64,000 nt of DNA from Pterois miles (lineage: Eukaryota > Chordata > Actinopteri > Perciformes > Scorpaenidae). The notes beneath the pieces were generated by a model, which worked only from the letters and a program-made list of their open reading frames with translations, did not search any database and had not been told where the DNA came from. Position 1 is the stretch's first letter, and every line of letters begins with the position of its first letter. A program made the translations under genes and the position numbers. Below, one piece after another: positions 45,912 to 58,400 of the stretch. The stretch is taken from NCBI GenBank assembly GCA_947000775.1, contig CAMQGK010000604.1, positions 5,634,501 through 5,698,500 of the forward strand. The letters are read 5' to 3'.

Positions 45912-48900
45912 ATGGCAACCCAAGCAAAGCAGCCGCCCCACCTGCACCTGGCTGAGATCACCGCGACGCAGTTCATCGACATCTGGAAACATTTTGACTC
46001 AGACGGTCAGTGCGCGCACCTCCCAGTCTGATGAATGAGTGATCAATTAGTATTTATTAGAAGCTAAATATGTAATTGTGAGAAGGGTGTGTTATGAGAT
46101 ACTCATTTCTTTATTTGTTGTGTCACAATAATTTAGTTTCCAAAGATTTAATTCTTCCTTTGTATTAGTTTAATAAATAATACAGTGAAACGCTTGTTTA
46201 AAAATCAGGAACATAAAAACACAATAATAACACTAATTACTGTATGACAATAACTTATTCACTCAATTAGAAAAGAATACGACCTATACATGACTTTTAA
46301 AAAAAATTCAGTGTTAATTTTTCAAATTTCCTTGATTTTATTTTTTTCTGTTATAAACCGGTCAGTGCTGAGCGCTTCCATGTACGATGGTTTCACTAAC
46401 ATCCTGCAGTTTCATTTACGTTGTGAGTTACTGCATCCAGATGATTTAAATGTCTCATCTACAGTGTTTTTAATGAAATAAGCCAGAGTGAAGTTACAGA
46501 GGAGGAGGGAAAGAGTGAAGGAGAGATGGAGGAGGGATAAAAGGATGCAAAGGAGGGAGGATGAGAGGAGGTTGGGGAGGTGGGGAGGGAGGTGAGAGAG
46601 AGGAGAGGATGAGGAGATGAAGGGGGTTTTCTGCTGGAGTTTGTTGGGTGGAGCTTCTCCATCTGAGAGCTTAATGGGAATGAGCTGGAGGGAACAGTGT
46701 GTGTGTATATACAGTATATATACAATGTTAACATTGTGCATATATTTATATGTCACACACATACATATACCTATACAGAACTGTTTGTCATGCTGTCGTG
46801 TAGTTAAATCTATTTCAATTACAGCTTAAATGATGAGTCGATTAATCAGTTGTTGATCCAGTATTTTGTTGATCGATTAATTGTTTTAGGTCAATATTTT
46901 AACTAAAAGCACCAAAAAAATCAGTTTTTCTGTATGTTCCGATACCATTTTTTCCTTCACAAGACCTATTTGACACCTGGACTTGTGTATCGGCGAATGC
47001 CGACTACCGAGCCGATACCGGTGTGTTAAAAACATATACTACTAAAATAATACTACTTAATATAATTCAAATGGGTGAGTTATGTAAAAATTCACCCTTG
47101 TACAGTTGTCATGAACAGGAAACTTAGCTATATAGACCAAAAGCTGTTTATTTCTGCTGTAAAGTCGGCTATTTTAAAATGGGGGTCTACTGTATGGGGA
47201 CTGCCTCGCTTTTGGAGCCAGCCTCAAGGGGCCATTTGAGGAAATGCAGTTTTTGGCTGCATTTCTCAGCACCAGAGGTTGTCACTAGGGTAAAAACCAT
47301 TATATATATTATTATTTTACTATCCCTGTACAGAAACGAAACTTACCCTTGAAACTAAATCCTTGCACGCTGTAAGCTACACGTTGCAGTTTTACTGGTG
47401 GGATTTTCCAGTGTAAAATATTGCCATGTTGCTGACATGTTGCATAGACATTAAACTTAAAGAAAAACTTAAAGAAGTTTTCAGCATATAATTGTAATTT
47501 CTGTGGTACTCCAGGGTAGGCAGCTTTTTGGAAAAAGACACGAAAAACAGCAGAATTTGAAAATACAGCTCTCATCCTGCAGCCCTCCCCTCTCTGTCCT
47601 GAGCCCCTGAAGAGCAGAGGGTTAAACTACTGGCAACATTTTTTATTGTCAGGCTCTTTTTTTGATAAGTCTGTCTTCCTTTTTGGGTTCTTTCAGGCAG
47701 CAAACTCCAGGTCTGAGAAGTGAAGCCAACGCTGAAGTGGCTTTAACTTGCATCCTTTCTAATTACCAGCAGGGGGCGACTCCTCTGGCTGCAAAAAGAA
47801 GTGTGATTGCATTTCTCACTTGATTTATTGCCTTAGTAGACATGTAAATGTGAGTTTATGTCTCAATTGCTAGTTTCAGGTCTTCTTCAATACAGCTTGA
47901 TGTTCATTTAGTAAATTATGGTCCCATTTAGAGTCAAACAGACCATAAAGCGGGGGATGCTTTAGGGCGTGGCTTGACAGGATGCTACCACTGTCCTGTC
48001 TGGGAGTTATCTTGTCTTGTTGTTTTTATCTTACAGCTTTAACCCTTTCACCGTTTTCAGTTCATGACAGGTTGTAAGTTGTAACTTTTTGGTCGCTTAG
48101 AAATGTCTTATTCAGCGTTGAGTTGTGCTTAGCTCCATCCTCTCTTGTCATTTCTGGCTGCAAACAACGGCCAAAATGCCAAACTCGAGGCGACAAAACG
48201 GCAGTCCACAAACCAATGGGTGACGTCAAGATAGCTATGTCCACTTTTATACAGTCTATGGTTGCTCTGAGGTGCAGACAGATGGTTGTTTCTATCAAAC
48301 AGTTTAGCCTGACAGCACTGAGGTCACTGATGGTCTGTTTTAACCATGTTTGTGTAAGCATCCAAACCTTAACCGTGACCATAGTGATGATAGATCAGTT
48401 GTCATAGAAATCATTTTTTGTGACAGTTGCTACAGTTTTGAAAGGAGCAGATAAACATTGTTGTCCTGCTGATAAGTTGCCAGATCAGAAAACACTTCTA
48501 TGGGTAATTTTGGAAGACGATCACAGATGACTTATTTTGTTGTTTGAATTAAGGACATACTGACGATTCAACTACTAATTCAGAGACCACAGATATTTGA
48601 GGAACACTGATCTTCAAACAGGTAATATTTTAAAACTTATGCATGTAAATGCCCATTTGTTCAATTGCTAATTGATCCAGAACCTGGAGAACTGCTGCGA
48701 CTTTTGTTAAGCCGCCATCTTTGAGCAGCTCCACTGGACAACTGTCAGGGGCTAAATCTTCTGCTGGGGACACACCAAGCCGACATCAACAGCTAGTGGT
48801 GACAAAGGCCACCAGTTGAGTCGTCTAATGTCGCTTTTGTCTTGGCCAAAAAGTTGCACTCGAACACACCACAGCGGCCAACCACCACATACGTTCTGCA

Positions 48901-51900
48901 CCTGCGTGAGATGAAATAACTCTCCTCATCAGCAGGTCGTGGATTGGACTGATCGGATGAGATGAAGATAGAAATGAGAAGAGCCTTCTGTGTTTTTCCT
49001 CTCGACTGTACTCTTCTCACTGATTTGTTTAAGCTGAACTGACAGCCTCCACCGGCTCACTAGAGCTGACAGTGTGGGATGCACCCCAAAAACTAGGCCG
49101 ACCGGCGCTCACCGACGGCCCCAAACTACCCAACGGCCAGCTGTCGACTCGGTGTGTCAGGGCCTTCAAGTGCACCACACTTGTGGTGATGAGGGTGGAG
49201 AAACCAGAACTAATCATGACCCCACCTGGATGGGTAGAAACATGGAGTTTCTGTGTAAGTGACAGAAATGTGTTTGCTTTTTTTGGACCCACAGTTATGA
49301 AGAAGTCCTAAGTTTGACAAAATGTTTCAAAGCCTTTCCTTCTTCTGGTAAAATAAATCAGTCATATGGAAAATAGTTGATCCATCAGCACATTAACAAT
49401 CTCACAGAAGTAAACACAGAATTGTCTCACTGTAAATCATCTACTTCTGGGGACTTGTTGGTGATGGCTTGCTGTTGGCTAAGATTGCATCATGGCAGCA
49501 ACAGGCTGTTTTCTTGACCACAGCTGCAGCACAGCAGTGACTGACTGGACTGTAGCTCCCGTTGGCTGCAGGGAAAATGAGGACAACAAACAAACAACTG
49601 AGGACCTCAGCTAGTTGAAGAATGTGTGCAGTGATTCTCCAGCAGTTTTCAACATCTCATGGGTTTTTCTTTTCTTTTGGCAAGCTGGAGTGCTTTTTGC
49701 ATGATCCTTTTTTTTTTTTTTTAGTTGTCAGTCATCATGAGTTAGGCAGCTGGATTGTTTTCGAGGTGCCATTGAGCAATCAGCAGTTGAGCTGTGTTTG
49801 AAGATGTTTTGGGAGGTAGAGGGCTGCATCTGCTCAGTATGCAGAGTGCAGTGGTGCGCTCCATGTGGCAGCTGCGATTTATGTTGAAACTAAACTCTGG
49901 CAGTGAGCCCCAATGAACTGAGAAGTTATGAGGGCTCTATTGCAAGCCACAGGATTTAAATACACTCATACTTCATCTTAGTTCCTTGCTGTTGCCACTT
50001 GAGATACTCTGTAATGTATTTAATAACTAGATAGGCTATGTATTAGATTAAAATGTATTCAGTTAAGAAATCTAGGACAGTTTTCAAAAAAATGCTATAA
50101 CAAGGTGGTTAACAAGATTCAAGTAGAGCAAGATTTGTAGACAACAACACATTCAGATGTGATACACAAGTACACACATATTTATAGGTCTTGGCCTATA
50201 GTTCTACCCACTACTCTACTGACACTGTTATGTGCAATAAATTGTGTGTACTCCTACACACATTTCTCCATCACACTTGATCTGCCCAAACACCGCTCTG
50301 CCAGCCACGCAAGACGGCGCTCAGAGAAATAATTACTGCTATAGGTGACTGAGTGCTGCTGAGTCACAAGCTGGAATAACTAACGTATCAATCAAAATTT
50401 TTCTGTACTTAAAATTACTGTGCGGAACTGTTAAGTGTTTATGAGATGGTCTCAATACTGATACTGATACTTAATATTGATACCTCTTTATCAACTACAT
50501 AATTAAACAAGACCATCAGCGAGAGGATTGGCTGTTTCTATATGGTTATTCTTAATGTTTGTCATTGATGCCAGCCGGTGGTTGTTGATGAGGTGGAAGT
50601 GGGTGTACTTTCTTATACAGTATATTCCAATAGCTTTTTGGCTGATAGATGGATATACTGTAAACTGCCAGAAAAAGAGGAGGGTAAAACCTATTGTGAA
50701 CCAGAACCAGGGCTGAGGGGGGCAGACTCTCAGACCCTGCTGCAGTAGAATGAGAGGTTTTGTAAAGGGACTCGGAAACACAACTGCTTTTCTCGATTTG
50801 TTATTATTTTGTTAGCATTGATTTCTGGGATTCACCAATGTTTTCTTATTTGTGCTCTTCTTGTAGTTAAGAGGAAATTTTACGAGGTTGAGAGCACTCT
50901 TACCAAAAGAACCATCTTGTTTGGATTAATAAATCACTGGACTAAAGAAGGATCCATTGTAAACTTTGAGGAGTAAACTTTGTCAACATGAGTTTATGGT
51001 CTATATAGTCTCATCACTAGTTTCAAGTCTTCTTCAATACAGCCTGATGTTCATTTAGTAAATTATGGTCCCATTTAGAGTCACATAGACCATAAAGCAG
51101 GGTATGCTTTAGGGCGTGGCTACCTCGTGAATGACAGGTCACTATATGGCGTTGTCTGATCTAGGAGTTGTCTGTGTTTTCATCTTACAACTTTAACCCT
51201 TTCACAGTGTGTTTTCAGTTCAATGAAAATTAACTGTAACTTTTTGGTTGCCTAAAAATGTTGGTTGTATTTAGCTCCGCCCTCTGGCGTCTCTTCTGGT
51301 TGTAAATATCCAAGATGGCAACGGTAAAAACGGCAGAATTGAAGCTACAAAACTGTAGTCCACAATCCAATGGGTGACTAAATCTGGTTCTTATATACAG
51401 ACTGTGGTTCAAATCAGCAAAACCAAGTATGTGTAATTTCAAGTAAACTGGCTAACAGTCAAAGTCATTTGATATTGCAGATGGAGATGTGATCATTTTA
51501 TTGGTGGAATTTATTGTCACGTCTTTGGTACAGAATATAATAATCTGGCTAACAAGCGGTAATCCCGCCATTAGTCTGACTGCTAACTGGTGACAAGAAA
51601 TTATTGTCAGTTTAAGTTTCAATAATGAAAGCAAAGTAAAACAGAACAGACGATGAATGTCACCTTTGTTGCGTAAAGGCCTGCTTTGTTTCCTTTGTTT
51701 CTCTGCAGTGATTTGTTTATATCTAAAACAGCAGCGCAACCAAAGCACAGATGGTGACACGGAGCACCTATCAAGTACCATGTGCAAATGAATCGCAGGG
51801 CAGGGAGACGAGAGGACTGGGGGAGGTGAGGGAGGACATCATCAGAAAGGAGAGGAGATGAGAGGATAAGAGATTAAGAGATGAAGAGGGGGGCGGGGCG

Positions 51901-54900
51901 AATGCCTGCATTTTATTCTGTACATACATCTGTGTTTTATTCCCAATTGAAGTAACAATTATATCAACGTATTTGTGCGATAGAAGGCACGAACCCCCTG
52001 CTGGGATTGTAGACAGATGGGACTCATTCTTATGATTAAAAAGAGAGCGCTGGATGTCCTACATGTTACCCTCTGACTCGCAGGGAAACCAGTGGAGTAA
52101 ATTATTGTATTAAAATCATCCCCGGTCATGTGACTGCCATAAGACGTACAGTACAAATCACAGGGGACAGAACGCCCCAATAAGCATCAGTGTGACTGCA
52201 CACTTTTACTCTCTTAGGCAAGAAGACCCATTATTCTGCTTACACTCCAGCTACAATGGACTTCTCTGTTTTTTTGTTTTATTTTTTTCCTTCTGCAACT
52301 CATCACTGAATCTCCACAATCCTGAAATTTGGCACGAGATATATGAACAGAGAATATTCTCTAGACATGAGCTTGTTTTTGTGTGGCGTGCCTTCAGTTC
52401 ATCAAAGTGAGTTTTCAATTAAAAGTTTTCAGTTGTGTAGAGATGATATAACGCATTAATCTTATTTCCCAGCGTTGTTGAGCTCCAGCGTCACTCAAGA
52501 CATGAGTATCGACTTGTGCACTGAAGTCGTATATAAACTGCTTACTTGGATCCAGGATTTGACTAGAGCTCCAAGTTTGGCAGCTGTTCCAAAATTTAAA
52601 GACCCCCCCATTGACCTTTAATCTTTCATCCACACCCACAGCTTCTAATCAAACTTCTGAACAGTCAACAAAGCTTCAGGCGACTAAAAGCGTCATAGCA
52701 TCGTTTGTGCCAAAATAATTTAGTTCCTCTGGTGCCCTGCAGGAAACGGTTACATCGAAGGGAAGGAGCTGGAGAACTTCTTCAAGGAGCTGGAGACTGC
52801 GAGACGAGGGGCCGGCGTGGTGAGTGTTTCTGAATACTTACAGAGATCAATTTAAACGAACACACACATGAATATGATTCTTCCTTTTTATTTTTCACAA
52901 CAAACTGTACAGTCCACCGTCAGTCCATCATTTGACAAAATTGAATATGGATATATTATTCATATATTTTAATTAACATTTCCTCATTATGTTAATGGGA
53001 AACTGAGTGGAATTCCATTTATGAGTTGCTGTTGCAAATAAATTGTGACATAAACATAATTTCTTGGGGCTCGGGCATGTTTTAAAAGGTTTTCTCTTAA
53101 AAGAACAGCGTGTGACATTTCAGGGGATCTTAGCAGAAATGGATTATAATATTTGTGTTTCCTTTATTGTATAACCACCTGAAACTATGAATTGCTGTGT
53201 TTAAGTTAAGTACAGGCCACCATATTGGCGGTGCCATGTTTCTGCAGTAGTCCAGAACAGACAAACCAAACACTGACTCTAGAGAGAGACTTTCACATTT
53301 TTACGTTACCTGAAGGCCACTTTAGTTCTCCGACACGCTTGTGAAGCGGCGGTAATGTGACCCGCAGAATGCAGAACCGTGGTACCATCAGCCGCTGTCT
53401 GACTTCCGTTGCCCCTAAAGTTGTGTTATTAATCACCCATTTTTTATCTGTTCATCAGATTCAGGTAACTGACTTGCCCCAAACTGCATGTGATTATCTT
53501 AAAGTGGGCATGTCTGTAAAGGGGAGACTCGTGGGTACCCAGAGAACCCATTTACATTCACATATCTTGAGGTCAGAGGTCAAGGGACCCCTTTGAAAAT
53601 GTCCATGATGTTTTTTTCCCTTTTTCTTTTTGGATTGTTATTTACCCTCCTTCCCAACAAGCTAGTCTGACTTGGTTGGGACCAGTGGATTCATTAGGTT
53701 TTCTAGTTTTGTATGCAACCAGGATCTTCACTCTAGCTTTAAAACTGAGTCCCCCACAACCTCTGAAAGACTGATTGCATTAATGCATTAAAAAAAATTG
53801 GTGGTGATATTGACAGCCCTCATTATTATGGTACCACGTTACCCTGGACTATGAGAGGAAGGAGAGAGGGGGGTACTCAGTTGGTTGCAGTCTGCAACCA
53901 AACCACTAGATGTTGCCAAATTACACATTGTACCTTTAAATATATGTCAAAATAATGACTTATTATCGTGAGAGTCTTTGATTTGTGATTTGATGTGGTT
54001 ACAGGATCCTACACATGCTGTGTTCAAAGAAAAGATGACGGAGTTCATGGCCAAGTTTGACAAGAACGCTGATGGGAAAATTGAGATGTCAGAGGTGAGA
54101 ACTAACTGAAAATATCACATAGTGGTCTAAGCAAGAGATACTGCACAGTAAGTCAGTCATTATTGCAAAATATACCCTGACAGGGAAATGCAAGGGGTTT
54201 ATTTCACAACAATGGCCCGCTCGCTGTACACTATCTTTCTTATTATATGGTTACTTACTTCAGAAATCAATGATTTGACACAGAAATTATCCTCCAGAGT
54301 CTGACATCAGAACTGCGTTAATATCAATGGCTGTTATAAAGAAATAACAGACAATGCTGTAAATGACCAATCAAAATCAAGTATTCGACAAAACCATGTA
54401 ATAAAGGTTAATATGACACAACACCCCTGGTTTGTTACATGTAATAATCTTTTCTCTGCCTCTCTATATTTTTTTCTTCACTGTCAATCGTTCCTGTCTT
54501 TATAAATCTGAACTCTAAATCATAACCATAAAGTCTCTGGAATAATAATCAATCTTTGTCTTTATCATCCACTCTGTAGTTGGCTCAGCTTCTGCCCACT
54601 GAGGAAAACTTCCTGCTGTGTTTCAGAGAATTTGTGGGCTCCAGCACCGAGTTTATGGCTGTAAGTTTGTATATATTAGTGTCTATCCACCTCACTATAT
54701 GTATTTATGACTCATGTCATGCAGCGAGTACTCATTATATAACTCTATAGATGAGATCTGCTCTGCCAAGCTCTCACACTCATCAATTTAATGAGGGTAA
54801 AGAGTTTGGGTACAATGGACAGCCCAATAGGCCACTATTAGCCTTCTTCTGTCTCCGTTTCTGTTGGAGAACATGGCTCACAGACTAACTGAGCTGTGAA

Positions 54901-55390
54901 ATTTCCCCACGAATGCCTCAAGCCAGCGGCTCCGTCATCCAGTGGGACACATGTTCAGCTGCCCTGCCATTCCTTTTGTTTCCCTGCCAAGTTAGGACGC
55001 CTGTTTCTTGTAAGTCCAGTAAGGGTGTAAATTGTTAATTTACAGCCTGGATGATGTGTCTAGAATTAAAACATCGACAAAAATGTTGGAAGTTGCACTG
55101 AGGACTGAATCAGAGTCATCCCAGACAGCATGAAGCCGACTTAAATTGTCTTGTTTGACATAAATAAACTGAATTCACCATCATTAATACCCAAAGTGTT
55201 TTTTTTTTTGTGTTTTTTTTTTTTTTTTTTTTTTTTTTTCTTTTTTTTATCCCCCTTTCCCCCCCCCTCTCCTCTTTTTCTTTTTAACAAAAAAAAAAAA
55301 AAAAAGAGGCCCCCCCCCCCCACCCCCCCCCCCCCCCCCCCCCAACAACGGGAAAACTAAAAAAAACAACAAAAAAAAGGGGGGGGGGGG

Positions 55391-55440
<50 letters not shown>

Positions 55441-58400
55441 TTAACATTGTCGGTGCAACAGTTATTATAAAACCAAACATGAACTCCAGGTATTTAATGC
55501 CTTGCTAGCAGGTGACCCACACTTGTTCTTCGGATGCATGTGATGAAATAATTAGAGAGAAAACTGTGAGGCATTGAACATCTGGCCTGCTGTGGTTGAA
55601 AATAACCTACACATGCACACGCACTTGGTGTATGTGGGCTTGGAGGCTGAGCAGGGTTTTCAGTGGTGTGATGCTCAGGCCGCTCTGTGTGTTGAAGCTA
55701 TTCTCAGACAGCCATACATTATGAATGGAGCGCAGCTTTCTGCAGAGGGAAGGCAGTGAGTGCTGGAGGGGTTTAGGTATCTATCATTGATAAGAGCCTT
55801 GACTAATTCTATATTTACACAACATCAGACGACACACGCAATTTCTCTTTATTGTCTTTTTTCTGGAAATCAAATAGAGAATATATGTGTTTGTTTATAC
55901 CCTGGTCAGTGTGTTTTAAGTAGCACGCATGTTCTCTGAAAGCGGCTGTAACAGCATCCCTTTCCCCTGCAGGCCTGGCGGAGGTATGACACCGACCGAA
56001 GTGGATTCATTGAGTCAAATGAGCTGAAGGTAAAACACAATATACCAAACTCTGCTGATTAATGTTGAATCATTTAAAGTATACATGCTGAAGACACAGC
56101 TATTCTGATAGCAGAACAGTACTTTCACAGAGGTTTAGAGTTGTGGAGAACAGTAAATTTGCATATGAATATTCCTATTTTGTAATTACTGTAAACAACC
56201 TAGACCTTGGTTGAGATGATGATTAGTTTCAGTGTCATGCTAGTGGTATAATAGTGGAGCTACTCTGAACCTGACCATGTGTGTTATGCTCCCCACTGAA
56301 AATTCTCACTATCATGTGACAAAGAAAACCACACAGTACCTTGAACAGCGTTCCCGCAGGGCCTTAAAAAGTATGAAAAGGTCTAAAATCCAATCACCTG
56401 AATTTAAGGCATCAAAATGTAAAATCTGTCCAAAGGTCTTAAAAATTCATTAACCTCACTTTCATTTCAAAAGAAACAAATTATTTTTTTGAGCATGCTG
56501 TAACAAAACTTTAAAGTGGAACCAAAAGGGAATAGCTGTGCTCTCAGGATAGAGTTCATCAGCGCACACCCATGTGACGTGCAGTCAAGGGGTGCGGTGT
56601 GCTTATTAGTGGAAAAACCTCTCGACATTGCTTTTGTCAAACTTAAGACCAGAGTGCTAAAACTGGGTAAAAAATGGGTGCAAGCTCATTTAACTATGGT
56701 TAGAGGGCAGTGAATTTAGAGCGTGGTTGAAGCCGGTGCCTGGAAACGTATTTGAAGCCTGCTGCACCCTCTGCAAGAAAACTTGAAACATAGACCACTG
56801 GCCATCATGTCTTTGGACTCACATGCCAAGTCAGAAAAACATAAAGTGATTATAATAAAACAGTGACAAACGTTTACAGTCAGCCAGTATTGTTCCATGT
56901 TGGGATCCATCATCAACTCCAGTTGACCTCCAGACAGCGTTTGGAGCTACACCTACACTAACAGCTGTATGGCAGCAAAGACGATATTGATGTTCCAGTT
57001 TTCTTTCATATCCTAAGTACTTTCTTGCCTGTATGGACGTGCAGTAGGTGTTAAATTTGCATCAATAGTGGTCCTAAATGGATGTGAAATGGGTCTTAAA
57101 CAGTATCCATAATGGTCTTAAAAGGGTCTTAAAAATTTCTTAAATCTGACTCGTTAAAACCTGCAGATACTCTGTTTAAAGTAGAAATGAATCAGTCAGC
57201 CAAGTTAAGCTGGTTTACTAAACAGATTTCCACTCTAATGAACAATTATATTACAAACATGACAAATGACAGAAAAACGAAGTTTTATTCTATCTTTCAT
57301 GGCGAGAGCGCCGCCATGTTGCAGTACTCTAGTCTGTGACGTCACAAGAATGGCTGACTCGGCTGAGTAACAGATACGGTGAACGACAGAACGGTAGAGG
57401 CCGATTAGATACTGATATTTATCATGTTTGTTATATAATTGTTCATTAGAGTGGAAATCTGTTTAATAAACCAGCTTAACTTGGTTGAACATTTCATTTC
57501 ACATCATAAACAAATACTTTCACATCCTGAGCTCTGTGCACAGACGTCAACCCCCGTTCTCTAAGCGCTAACAGACAATCATAAAATGCATCATATCAAC
57601 TAACTGTGGTAGTGTTTCTCTCTTTTCAGGGTTTCCTGTCAGACCTGCTGAAGAAGGCCAACAGAAACTACGATGACAAGAAGCTCAATGAGTACACACA
57701 GACAATTGTGAGTATTACATGTGTCTTAGGCATAGAATATGTTTTTCCTGCTTCTGTAATCTCAACATTATAACTGCAAGACTCAAGTCTTTAAAGGAAG
57801 CTTGTTTAGCGTTTACTGGCAGAAATGGAATATAATATTCACAAGTATGGTTTCTTTACTATATAAACACCTACAAATATGAACAAACCAAACACTGTCT
57901 CTAGAGAGAATCTTTCACGTTTTCACATTTTGGCGTTGGCCGCCAAAGGTATGAATAACATGACTTTCCAAAGACATTCCACATGTCATAAGGAAGCATT
58001 TTAGGCTTTTCGTCTGTCAGTTTGTACGCCACGCAACAAAACTATCCAAACATCCACAGTTAGGTTTACCCAACATGATCTCTCTCGCTTTTTATTCTAC
58101 ATCACTAACTCTAAGCCTAAGATGCGCTTACATTGCAGTCAGTACAGGTACAGACTACATAGCGTACAAATGACACACAAAATGCAAGAAAGCCATTCTT
58201 ATTGCACACCGAATGCCTTGCGTATTATTTTATCATTTATACGCCTTTTCGGGCAAACGGGCGGATTTTACCGGAATGACAATCTAACATTATTTCATCC
58301 TTATTTATGAACATTATAATGATGTCTACACTGGTATTGAAAGAAGGACCTCATATTTTTAGTAATGTTTTAATGTTTTTAAAATCTACAGTAAACATAA

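Noticed and set aside
46412..46762. 116-codon minus-strand open frame in calb2 intron 1
   Set aside because: Translation of a polypurine/polypyrimidine tract, low-complexity S/P/L; not coding.
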